Assembly: GCF_000494755.1 (NCBI RefSeq)
Contig: NC_022657.1
Span: 3,882,001 to 3,946,000, forward strand
Direction: 5' to 3'
Length of the DNA: 64,000 nt
DNA from: Amorphoplanes friuliensis DSM 7358
GTDB taxonomy: Bacteria > Actinomycetota > Actinomycetes > Mycobacteriales > Micromonosporaceae
In this document: positions 15,362 to 22,869 of the stretch, in pieces
Position numbering within the stretch: position 1 is the stretch's first letter
Layout: each line of letters opens with the position of its first letter
The notes under the pieces: model-generated
Database searches by the model: none
What the model was told of the DNA's origin: nothing
The model's input: only the letters and a program-made list of their open reading frames with translations
Made by a program: the position numbers and the translations under genes

Positions 15362-18333
15362 AGGCCCTTCTTGCCCTCGTGGCGCTCGTCGCACCGCTGT
15401 TCGTGGCGGCGCCGGCGGGTGCTCACGGCGTACCGGATGATGCTCTTGCCTCGGCGGAGCGCGGCAACTACGTCTCCGCGCTGCCCGGCCGCGGCCGTTT
15501 CCCCGTCGTGGCCGGCGGGCGTGCGGCGCCCCTGGTGGTCAGCACCGGCGACCACGCGGGGGTGATCCGGGTGCTCGACGATCTGCAGGCCGACATCAAG
15601 GCGGTCACCGGGGTGACGCCGGTCGTCGCCCACGACCGCATCCCCGGCGGGCGTGACCCCGTGCTGGTCGGCACCGTCGGCAAGAGCCCGCTGATCGACC
15701 GGCTCGTCGCCACCGGGAAGCTCGACGTGCGCGGTCTGGCCGGCAAGTGGGAGACCACGGTGCAGCAGATCGTGGACCACCCGCTGCCGGGTGTACGCCG
15801 CGCGTTTGTCATCGCCGGCAGCGACCAGCGCGGCACGATCTACGGCGCCTACGACCTGTCCAAGCGGCTCGGCGTCTCACCCTGGAAGTTCTGGGACGAC
15901 GTGCCGGTGCGCCACCAGGACGCCGTCTACGTGCTGCCCGGGCGGCACACACAGGGCACACCCGCGGTGAAGTACCGCGGCTTCTTCATCAACGACGAGA
16001 ACCCCGCGACCGGCACCTGGGCGCCCGGGTACTTCGGCCCCGGCAAGGCACCCGGCTACCCCGGTGGCCTGAACGCGCAGTACTACGCGCAGGTCTTCGA
16101 GACGATGCTGCGGCTGCGCGCCAACTACCTGTGGCCGGCGGTCTGGGGCCGGGCGTTCGCCGAGGACGACCCGCAGAACCACGCCACCGCCTCGTTCTAC
16201 GGCGTGGTCATGGGCACCTCCCACGAGGCGCCGATGATGCGCGGCATCGAGGAGTGGAACAGGCACCCTGCCGGTACGGGCGAGTGGAGCTTCCGCCGCA
16301 ACCCCGACGCGATCAAGGCGTACTGGCGGGACGGCGCCCAGCGGATGGCCGACCAGAAGATCGAGGGTGTCGTCACGCTCGGCATGCGCGGCAACGGCGA
16401 CGTCAGCCTCCCCGACGGCGACGGCATCGACCTGATGAGCTCGATCATCGACACCCAGCGGCAGATCCTGCGCGACACCGGACTGATCGGCGCGCCCCAG
16501 GTGCAGACGCTCTACAAGGAGGTCCAGCGCTACTGGGACGAGGGCTACCGGCCGCCGGACGACGTGACCGTGGTCTTCTGCGACGACAACTGGGGCAACC
16601 TGCGCAAGCTCCCGGACGCGTCGCTCCCGGCCCGCAGCGGTGGCTACGGCATGTACTACCACTTCGACTACGTCGGTGGCGGCCGCAACTACAAGTGGGT
16701 CGACACCGTCAACCTGACGAACACGTGGGAGCAGCTCAACCTCGCGTACCGGTCGGGGGTCGACCGGTTGTGGATGGTGAACGTCGGCGACCTCAAGAAC
16801 GAGGAGCTGCCGACGCAGTTCTTCCTCGACTACGCCTGGAACCCGAACGCCTGGCCCGTCGAGAAGCTCGGGGAGTGGGAGCGGCAGTACGCCGCCCAGA
16901 ACTTCGGCCCGAAGCTCGCCGGCCCGATCGCCGAGGTGCTCGCCGACTACGGCCACCTGCAGTCGCGCCGCAAGCCCGAGCTGCTCAACCGCCGCATCAC
17001 CAAGGACGACGAGACCGGCGTGATCACCTACGACGACGAGGCGAGCCCGTTCAGCCTCACCGATTACGGCGAACTCGACCGCGTCACCGCGCAGTGGCAG
17101 GCCCTCGCCGCCCGCGCCGAACGCATCAAGGCGGCGATCCCGGCGGCCTGGCAGGACGCTTACTTCCAGCTCGTCTGGTACCAGGTCAAGGGCACGGCCA
17201 ACCTGTACGCGCTGCGCCGCGCCGAGTTCACCAACATCCTGTACGCCGGACAGGGCCGCGCCTCCACCAACGACCTGGCCGACGTGGCCGAGGCACGCTT
17301 CGCCGACGACCAGGCACTCAACGCGCACTACAACACCGCACTGGCCGGCGGGAAGTGGAAGAACTGGCAGCTCCAGCCCAAGATCGGGTACGGGAACGTG
17401 GCCCGCTACGGCCCGAACGCGCCGTGGCAGCAGCCGGAGCAGGACAACGTCGCCCTGCCCGACGAGATCTACCCGTACCTGAAGCGCATCGAGGTGCCCG
17501 CGGGTGCCGAGCTGGGTGTGGCGCTGGACGGGGGCGATCCGGTGACGTTGCCGGCGTTCAGCCCGTACCAGGCGCAGCCCGCGCAGTACGTCGACGTGTT
17601 CAACAAGGGTGCGGCGCCGTTCGCGTACAGGATCACGCCTTCGGTGCCGTGGGTGCACGTCACCCCGGCGGCCGGGCAGGTGAGCAAGGAGGTCCGGGCG
17701 ACCGTCCGCGTCGACTGGTCCCGGGCGCCGAAGGGGCGGACGACCGTCCCGATCACGGTGACCGGTCCCGGCGGCTCCCGCGTGGTGGTGCAGGCGCCGA
17801 TCGACAACCCGGTGCTGAAGCCGAAGGGCTTCGTCGAGGCCAACGGATACGTCGCGATGGAGGCCGACCACTACACCCGCAAGGTCGGCGACTGGAAGCT
17901 GCTGCCCGGCATCGGCAAGACCGGCAACGGCCTGACACCGCTGGGCGGCACCGGCGCCCGCCTCGAATACGCGATGACGCTGACCAGCACCGGCCCGGTC
18001 GAGGTCACCGCCGTCCTGTCACCGCGCAACAACGTCCGGCCCACCGACGGCCTCAAGTACGCGGTCTCGATCGACGGTGACACGCCGCAGACGGTGAACG
18101 TCACGACGGCCACCGGTGCCAACGACACGACGATGAACAAGCAGTGGGAGCGCAACACCTCCGACAACGTCAACGTCACGACCACCACCCACACCGTCGG
18201 ATCAGCCGGTACGCACACGCTGAAGTTCTGGATGGTGGACCCGACCGTCATCGTGCAGCGCCTCGTCGTCGACACCGGGGGCGTCAAGTACAGCTACCTC
18301 GGACCGCCCGAGAGCCGGAGGGCGGGCCGATGA
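15358..18333 (+). CDS. Secreted GH115 xylan alpha-1,2-glucuronidase
   Basis: GH115 enzymes remove (4-O-methyl)glucuronic acid from internal residues of xylan. The 991-residue protein has a Sec signal (MKALLALVALVAPLFVAAPAGA), the N-terminal alpha/beta domain with FVIAGSDQRGTIYGAYDLSKRLG, and the barrel with KYRGFFINDENPATGTWAPGYFG, LRLRANYLWPAVWG, VVMGTSHEAPMMRG, and GMRGNGDVSLPDGDG. The C-terminal part has PYLKRIEVPAGAELGVAL and then a Gmax-like tail from about residue 820 (VEANGYVAMEADHYTRKVGDW). Length and block order fit the family. Its ATG overlaps the preceding esterase stop and its own stop overlaps the next start, so glucuronidase and the two esterases should be made together. Confidence 0.93.
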   Translation: MKALLALVALVAPLFVAAPAGAHGVPDDALASAERGNYVSALPGRGRFPVVAGGRAAPLVVSTGDHAGVIRVLDDLQADIKAVTGVTPVVAHDRIPGGRDPVLVGTVGKSPLIDRLVATGKLDVRGLAGKWETTVQQIVDHPLPGVRRAFVIAGSDQRGTIYGAYDLSKRLGVSPWKFWDDVPVRHQDAVYVLPGRHTQGTPAVKYRGFFINDENPATGTWAPGYFGPGKAPGYPGGLNAQYYAQVFETMLRLRANYLWPAVWGRAFAEDDPQNHATASFYGVVMGTSHEAPMMRGIEEWNRHPAGTGEWSFRRNPDAIKAYWRDGAQRMADQKIEGVVTLGMRGNGDVSLPDGDGIDLMSSIIDTQRQILRDTGLIGAPQVQTLYKEVQRYWDEGYRPPDDVTVVFCDDNWGNLRKLPDASLPARSGGYGMYYHFDYVGGGRNYKWVDTVNLTNTWEQLNLAYRSGVDRLWMVNVGDLKNEELPTQFFLDYAWNPNAWPVEKLGEWERQYAAQNFGPKLAGPIAEVLADYGHLQSRRKPELLNRRITKDDETGVITYDDEASPFSLTDYGELDRVTAQWQALAARAERIKAAIPAAWQDAYFQLVWYQVKGTANLYALRRAEFTNILYAGQGRASTNDLADVAEARFADDQALNAHYNTALAGGKWKNWQLQPKIGYGNVARYGPNAPWQQPEQDNVALPDEIYPYLKRIEVPAGAELGVALDGGDPVTLPAFSPYQAQPAQYVDVFNKGAAPFAYRITPSVPWVHVTPAAGQVSKEVRATVRVDWSRAPKGRTTVPITVTGPGGSRVVVQAPIDNPVLKPKGFVEANGYVAMEADHYTRKVGDWKLLPGIGKTGNGLTPLGGTGARLEYAMTLTSTGPVEVTAVLSPRNNVRPTDGLKYAVSIDGDTPQTVNVTTATGANDTTMNKQWERNTSDNVNVTTTTHTVGSAGTHTLKFWMVDPTVIVQRLVVDTGGVKYSYLGPPESRRAGR

Positions 18334-19547
18334 ACCGCAGAAAGCTCCTCGGCCTCGGCGGTGCGGCAGCCGTCTCCGCCGCCACGGTCCATCACGGCCG
18401 GCCGCGTCCCACCCGGGCCTGGCTGCACACCTGGGTGTCGATGCCGCAGCTGACCGAGCCCGGCAACCTGCCACCGGCGCCGTTCACCGCCGACGGTGTG
18501 GTGCTGGCCGACACCACCCTGCGGCAGACCGTGCAGACCTCGATCGCGGGGTCGTCGGTCCGGCTCCGCTTCTCGAACGCCTTCGGTGGCGCGGTCCTGC
18601 CCATCACCGGCGTGACCGTGGCGCTGCCGCTCGGCGGGCGGGCCGGAGTCAGCGCGATCGAGCCGGGGTCGGCGCGACCGGTCACCTTCTCGGGCCGGAC
18701 GTCGGTCTCGGTGCCGGTCGGCGCCCAGGTCGTCTCCGACCCGGTCGACCTCGACCTGCCCGCCCTGACCAACCTCACCGTCACCGCCTACCTGGCCACC
18801 GGGCAGGCGTCGACGGCGATCACCTCGCACCCCGGCTCGCGGACGACCTCGCACCTGCTGCGCGGTGACCACCGAGGCGACGACGACCTGCCGGGGGCCA
18901 CACCGGTCGACCACTGGTACTTCCTCAGCGGTGTCGAGGTCCGCACGACCGGCACGGCAACCGTGATCCTCGGCGACTCGCTGACCGACGGCCGGGGCTC
19001 CACCACCAACGGCAACGACCGCTGGCCGGACGTCCTCAAGGCACGGCTGCGCGACGTCGCGGTCCTCAACCAGGCGGCCGGTGGCAACCGGGTGCTCCAG
19101 GACGGTCTCGGCCCGAACGTCCTGGCCCGCCTGGACCGGGACGTGCTCGCCCTGGGCGGCGCCGACCGGCTGATCGTCTTCGAGGGCGTCAACGACATCG
19201 GTACGGGCGCAGCCGCCGAGGACCTGATCGCGGCGTACGACCAGATCGTCACGCGGGCCCACGCGCGGAGCTTCGAGGTGTACGGCGCGACGATCACCCC
19301 GTTCGGTGGCAACACGGGGTACGACGACCCGGAGGGTGTGCGCGAGGGCATCCGCCGGACGGTCAACGACTGGATCCGGCGCTCACGACGCTTCGACGCC
19401 GTCCTCGACTTCGACGCCGCCGTTCGTGACCCGGCCGCACCCCGGAACCTGCTCCCGGCGTACGACACGGGTGACCACCTGCACCTCAATCCGGCCGGCT
19501 ACCGGGCGATCGCCGCGGCCGTACCCGATCGGTTGTTCCGCCCGTGA
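18330..19547 (+). CDS. Second secreted SGNH/GDSL esterase of the xylan operon
   Basis: A 405-residue esterase built like the one at 14078. ATG 18330 overlaps the GH115 stop. The N-terminus MNRRKLLGLGGAAAVSAATV has a Tat-like double arginine. Block I is VILGDSLTDG, block II LNQAAGGNRVL, block III FEGVNDIGTG, and block V DTGDHLHLNPAGY. The beta-sandwich N-terminal domain (RLRFSNAFGGAVLPITGVTVAL) resembles that of the first esterase, so the pair likely arose by duplication. Two esterases in one operon suggest different ester positions or linkages, for example acetyl on O-2 and O-3; this is inference. Confidence 0.86.
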   Translation: MNRRKLLGLGGAAAVSAATVHHGRPRPTRAWLHTWVSMPQLTEPGNLPPAPFTADGVVLADTTLRQTVQTSIAGSSVRLRFSNAFGGAVLPITGVTVALPLGGRAGVSAIEPGSARPVTFSGRTSVSVPVGAQVVSDPVDLDLPALTNLTVTAYLATGQASTAITSHPGSRTTSHLLRGDHRGDDDLPGATPVDHWYFLSGVEVRTTGTATVILGDSLTDGRGSTTNGNDRWPDVLKARLRDVAVLNQAAGGNRVLQDGLGPNVLARLDRDVLALGGADRLIVFEGVNDIGTGAAAEDLIAAYDQIVTRAHARSFEVYGATITPFGGNTGYDDPEGVREGIRRTVNDWIRRSRRFDAVLDFDAAVRDPAAPRNLLPAYDTGDHLHLNPAGYRAIAAAVPDRLFRP

Positions 19548-20056
19548 CGACCATGACCAACGTTGCGGTGCTGGTGCCGCCGAGCAACGGACGGGCGCGG
19601 CTGTCGACGTACCGTGCCGTTTTCGGCGGCCCGGTCTTCGACCTGTCGTTCGCCGCCGGTGGCCTGCCGTTCGCCGGGCAGGATCTGCTCGCCCGGGCCG
19701 ACATCCTGGCCGTGGCGCCGCTGGCCCGCGGTGCCCGTGACAACGGCGCGGAGGTCGCCGAGGCGCTGCGGGACGCCGCCCGCCGCAACTGCCGCATCCT
19801 GGCGGTGGGGGAGGCGGTGCTCACCCTGGCCGCCGCCGGGCTGCTCGACGGGCGGGCGGCCTCCACGTGTCCCGCGCACGCCGACGAGCTGCGGCGGCGC
19901 TTCCCGCGCGTCCGCATCGCTCCCGGTGTGCGGTACGTCGACGACGACCCGATCTTCACGGCGGCCGACGGGCCGGCCGGTCTGGACCTGTGCCTGCATC
20001 TGGTCCGCAAGTACCACGGCGCGGCCGCGGCCGCGGCGATCGCCCGAACCCTGTAA
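19544..20056 (+). CDS. Orphan GATase1-like protein, AraC-type sensor domain without HTH or catalytic Cys
   Basis: 170 residues related to the DJ-1/PfpI-like N-terminal domain of FtrA-type AraC regulators: MTNVAVLVPPSNG, then LTLAAAGLLDGRAAS, HADELRRRFPRVRI, YVDDDPIFTAADGPAGLDLCLHLVRKYHGAA. In the relatives I recall, the elbow before AAAGLLDG is CSG; here it is AVGE, so the usual Cys is replaced by Gly, and the THW after the GRAAS segment is TCP. The protein stops exactly where AraC members continue into their helix-turn-helix. The start, GTG 19544, overlaps the esterase stop by GTGA; ATG 19553 is the alternative. No signal peptide, so cytoplasmic. It may be a relic or a ligand-binding accessory protein co-expressed with xylan enzymes. 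Confidence 0.7.
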   Translation: MTTMTNVAVLVPPSNGRARLSTYRAVFGGPVFDLSFAAGGLPFAGQDLLARADILAVAPLARGARDNGAEVAEALRDAARRNCRILAVGEAVLTLAAAGLLDGRAASTCPAHADELRRRFPRVRIAPGVRYVDDDPIFTAADGPAGLDLCLHLVRKYHGAAAAAAIARTL

Positions 20057-20094
20057 CCCGCCCGTCCTGATCCCCCCAGGTTTCCGCTGTCAAG

Positions 20095-20108
20095 TGGGAG
20101 CGCTCCCA
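20095..20108. promoter_or_regulatory. CebR box TGGGAGCGCTCCCA
   Basis: Perfect 14-base palindrome identical to the consensus site of CebR, the cellobiose/cellotriose-responsive LacI-family repressor of actinomycetes. It ends 19 bases before the ATG of the GH10-CBM2 gene, so it likely represses the xylanase-esterase pair until cello-oligosaccharides appear. No cebR gene is in the window. Confidence 0.85.
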
Positions 20109-20127
20109 AGTGAGAAAGGCACACCGC

Positions 20128-21519
20128 ATGAATCAGCCACCCGTCGCCCGGAGATCCCCGCTCCGGCTGGCCACCACCCTGATCGCCGCGAGCCTCGTCG
20201 CCGCCGGCACGGCTGTCGCCCTGGCGACCTCCGCCGACGCCGCCACGACACTGGGCGCCTCGGCCGCCGCGTCGGGCCGCTACTTCGGTGCGGCCGTCTC
20301 GGCGAACAAGCTCTCGGACTCGACCTACGTGGGCATCCTCAACCGCGAGTTCAACAGCGTCACCCCCGAGAACGAGATGAAGATCGACGCGACCGAGCCC
20401 ACCCAGGGCCAGTTCAGCTACGCCAACGCCGACCGGATCGTGAGCCACGCCAAGGCGCAGGGCATGCAGGTACGCGGTCACACGCTCGCCTGGCACTCCC
20501 AGCAGCCCGGCTGGATGCAGAACATGAGCGGCACCGCCCTGCGCAACGCCATGCTCAACCACGTCACGCAGGTCGCCACCCACTACCGCGGCCAGCTGTC
20601 GGCCTGGGACGTGGTGAACGAGGCGTTCGCCGACGGCGGCAGCGGCGCCCGCCGCGACTCGAACCTCCAGCGCACCGGCAACGACTGGATCGAGGCCGCC
20701 TTCCGGGCCGCCCGGGCCGCCGATCCGGCGACCAAGCTCTGCTACAACGACTACAACACCGACGACTGGGGTCAGGCCAAGACGCAGGCCGTCTACTCGA
20801 TGGTCCGCGACTTCAAGGCCCGCGGTGTCCCCATCGACTGCGTCGGCTTCCAGTCGCACTTCAACAGCGGGTCCCCGTACCCGAGCAACTACCGGACCAC
20901 GCTGTCGAGCTTCGCGGCGCTCGGTGTCGACGTGCAGATCACCGAACTGGACATCGAGGGGTCCGGCACGACGCAGGCGAACACGTACCGCAACGTCGTG
21001 AACGACTGCCTCGCGGTCGCCCGGTGCAACGGCATCACGGTCTGGGGCATCCGGGACACCGACTCGTGGCGTGCCAGCGGGACCCCGCTGCTGTTCGACG
21101 GCAGCGGCAACAAGAAGGCTGCCTACACGGCCGTGCTCGAGGCGCTGAACAGTGGCGGCACGACTGATCCCACCACCCCGCCGCCGTCCAGCCCCGGCCC
21201 CACCACGCCTCCTCCGGCCGGTGGCGGCGCCTGCTCCGCGAGCGTCACGCTGAACCAGTGGACCGGTGGCTTCACGGCGACCGTCAAGGTCACCGCCGGT
21301 GCCTCCGCGGTCAACGGCTGGTCCGTCACCGTCACCCTGCCGTCCGGCACCTCGGTCACCAACACCTGGAACGCCGTGGCCACCGGCAGCAGCGGCTCGG
21401 TCCGCTTCGGCAACGCCGCGTACAACCCGCGGATCGCCCCCGGAGGCAGCACGGAGTTCGGCTTCCAGGGCACCGGAACCGGCCCGTCCGGCACCCCGTC
21501 CTGCGCAGCCACCGCATGA
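20128..21519 (+). CDS. Secreted GH10 xylanase with C-terminal CBM2
   Basis: Endo-1,4-beta-xylanase of 463 residues, secreted and tethered to insoluble polysaccharide by its binding module. ATG 20128 has GAAAGG upstream; the in-frame GTG at 20110 would start within two bases of the operator and lies upstream of the ribosome site. The signal ends at ATSADAA near 39. GH10 spans about 42-350, with acid/base Glu165 in WDVVNEAFAD and nucleophile Glu273 in VQITELDIEG. A Pro/Thr linker (352-374) leads to a CBM2 with a Cys at each end (ACSASVTLNQWTGGF, NPRIAPGGSTEFGFQGTG). The stop overlaps the esterase start. Control by CebR rather than the local LacI protein is suggested by the upstream box. Confidence 0.95.
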   Translation: MNQPPVARRSPLRLATTLIAASLVAAGTAVALATSADAATTLGASAAASGRYFGAAVSANKLSDSTYVGILNREFNSVTPENEMKIDATEPTQGQFSYANADRIVSHAKAQGMQVRGHTLAWHSQQPGWMQNMSGTALRNAMLNHVTQVATHYRGQLSAWDVVNEAFADGGSGARRDSNLQRTGNDWIEAAFRAARAADPATKLCYNDYNTDDWGQAKTQAVYSMVRDFKARGVPIDCVGFQSHFNSGSPYPSNYRTTLSSFAALGVDVQITELDIEGSGTTQANTYRNVVNDCLAVARCNGITVWGIRDTDSWRASGTPLLFDGSGNKKAAYTAVLEALNSGGTTDPTTPPPSSPGPTTPPPAGGGACSASVTLNQWTGGFTATVKVTAGASAVNGWSVTVTLPSGTSVTNTWNAVATGSSGSVRFGNAAYNPRIAPGGSTEFGFQGTGTGPSGTPSCAATA

Positions 21520-22814
21520 AACGGCTCTTCCTCGCGCTGGTCGCCGTGGTCACCTTCCTCGGGGTGACCTCGGCCCCGGCGGCCGCGGCCTCCCTCCAGG
21601 AGGTCACCGCCTTCGGCGCCAACCCCACCGGTCTCCGGATGCACCTCTACGTCCCGGACCGTCTGCCCACCAACCCCGCGGTCCTCGTGGCCGTGCACTA
21701 CTGCACGGGATCCGGGCCGGCGTTCTACTCCGGTACGCAGTTCGCCTCGCTGGCCGACCGGTACGGATACATCGTCATCTACCCGTCCGCGACCCGCTCC
21801 GGCAACTGTTTCGACGTGTCCTCACCGGGTGCGCTGCGCCACGACGGCAACAGCGACCCGCAGGGAATCGTGTCGATGGTCCGCTACGTGCAGGACCGGT
21901 ACCGCACGGATCCGGCCCGCACGTTCGTCACCGGTGCGTCGTCCGGCGCGATGATGACCAACGTGCTGCTCGGCGACTACCCGGACGTGTTCCGGGCCGG
22001 GTCGGCGTTCATGGGTGTGCCGTTCGGTTGTTTCGCGACCACCGACGGCTCGAGCTGGAACAGCGCCTGCGCCAACGGCCAGATCACGAAGACACCGCAG
22101 GCCTGGGGCGACCTGGTCCGGGCCGCGTACCCGGGATACACGGGCGCGCGTCCCCGGATGCAGGTCTGGCACGGCACGGAGGACGCAACACTGCGCTACC
22201 CGAACTTCGCCGAGGAGATCAAGCAGTGGACCAACGTGCTCGGTGTCAGCCAGACACCGGTGCTGACCGATTCACCCCAGTCCGGCTGGACGCGGACACG
22301 GTACGGCTCCGCGGGTACGCAGGCTCCGGTCGAGGCGATCAGCGCCGCCGGAGTGGGTCACTCGCTGCCCGCCGCGGGCATGGCGGAGCGGACGATCGCG
22401 TTCTTCGGCCTGGACTCGGGCACCGTCCCGGACCCGACGAATCCGCCGACCACTCCGCCGACCACTCCGCCGACGACCCCGCCGACCTCTCCGCCTGCCG
22501 GTAACTGCCGGGTCGGTTACACGGTCAACGCCTGGAGTTCGGGCCTGACCGCTTCCATCGCCATCACGAACACGGGACCGGCCCTGACCAGCTGGACCCT
22601 GGGCTTCACCCTGCCGGCCGGACAGACGATCACGTCCGGCTGGAATGCCACCTACACGCCGTCGAGCGGGGCGGTCACCGCCCGCAACGTCTCCTACAAC
22701 GGCGCACTGGCGACCGGAGCCTCCACCTCCATCGGCCTCCAGGCCACCCACACCGGCGACAGTGGCAAGCCGGGGGCGTTCACGCTCAACGGCGTCGCCT
22801 GCGTGATCGCCTGA
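21516..22814 (+). CDS. Secreted CE1/PHB-depolymerase-type acetyl xylan esterase with CBM2
   Basis: Deacetylates xylan or cuts feruloyl esters, helping the xylanase encoded just upstream. ATG 21516 overlaps that gene's stop. The 432-residue protein has a Sec signal (MKRLFLALVAVVTFLGVTSA), an alpha/beta hydrolase domain with VAVHYCTGSGPAFYSGT, the nucleophile elbow GASSGAMMTNVL, QVWHGTEDATLRY (Asp) and GVGHSLP (His). This is the pattern of the PHB-depolymerase-like CE1 subgroup. A linker of repeated PPTTPPTT units, encoded by near-identical tandem repeats of 12 bases around 22438-22497, leads to a CBM2 (NCRVGYTVNAWSSGLTASI to GVACVIA). A strong hairpin follows the stop. Confidence 0.9.
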   Translation: MKRLFLALVAVVTFLGVTSAPAAAASLQEVTAFGANPTGLRMHLYVPDRLPTNPAVLVAVHYCTGSGPAFYSGTQFASLADRYGYIVIYPSATRSGNCFDVSSPGALRHDGNSDPQGIVSMVRYVQDRYRTDPARTFVTGASSGAMMTNVLLGDYPDVFRAGSAFMGVPFGCFATTDGSSWNSACANGQITKTPQAWGDLVRAAYPGYTGARPRMQVWHGTEDATLRYPNFAEEIKQWTNVLGVSQTPVLTDSPQSGWTRTRYGSAGTQAPVEAISAAGVGHSLPAAGMAERTIAFFGLDSGTVPDPTNPPTTPPTTPPTTPPTSPPAGNCRVGYTVNAWSSGLTASIAITNTGPALTSWTLGFTLPAGQTITSGWNATYTPSSGAVTARNVSYNGALATGASTSIGLQATHTGDSGKPGAFTLNGVACVIA

Positions 22815-22820
22815 TGACCG

Positions 22821-22856
22821 CCTGCTGTCCCGGACCGGGTGAGCCGGGGCAGCAGG
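22821..22856. terminator. Terminator hairpin after the CBM2 operon
   Basis: CCTGCTGTCCCGG (22821-22833), 10-base loop, CCGGGGCAGCAGG (22844-22856): 13 pairs with one G-T wobble. It lies between the convergent esterase gene and the VWA gene, so it may stop transcription from both sides. Confidence 0.7.
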
Positions 22857-22869
22857 CTTCAGGCGGTTG

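Noticed and set aside
15747..18080. Open frame of 777 codons overlapping GH115 in another frame
   Set aside because: Composition artefact; the GH115 frame holds all family blocks.
22438..22497. Short tandem DNA repeats, possible CRISPR or VNTR
   Set aside because: They encode the PPTTPPTT linker between the esterase and CBM2; there are no spacers.
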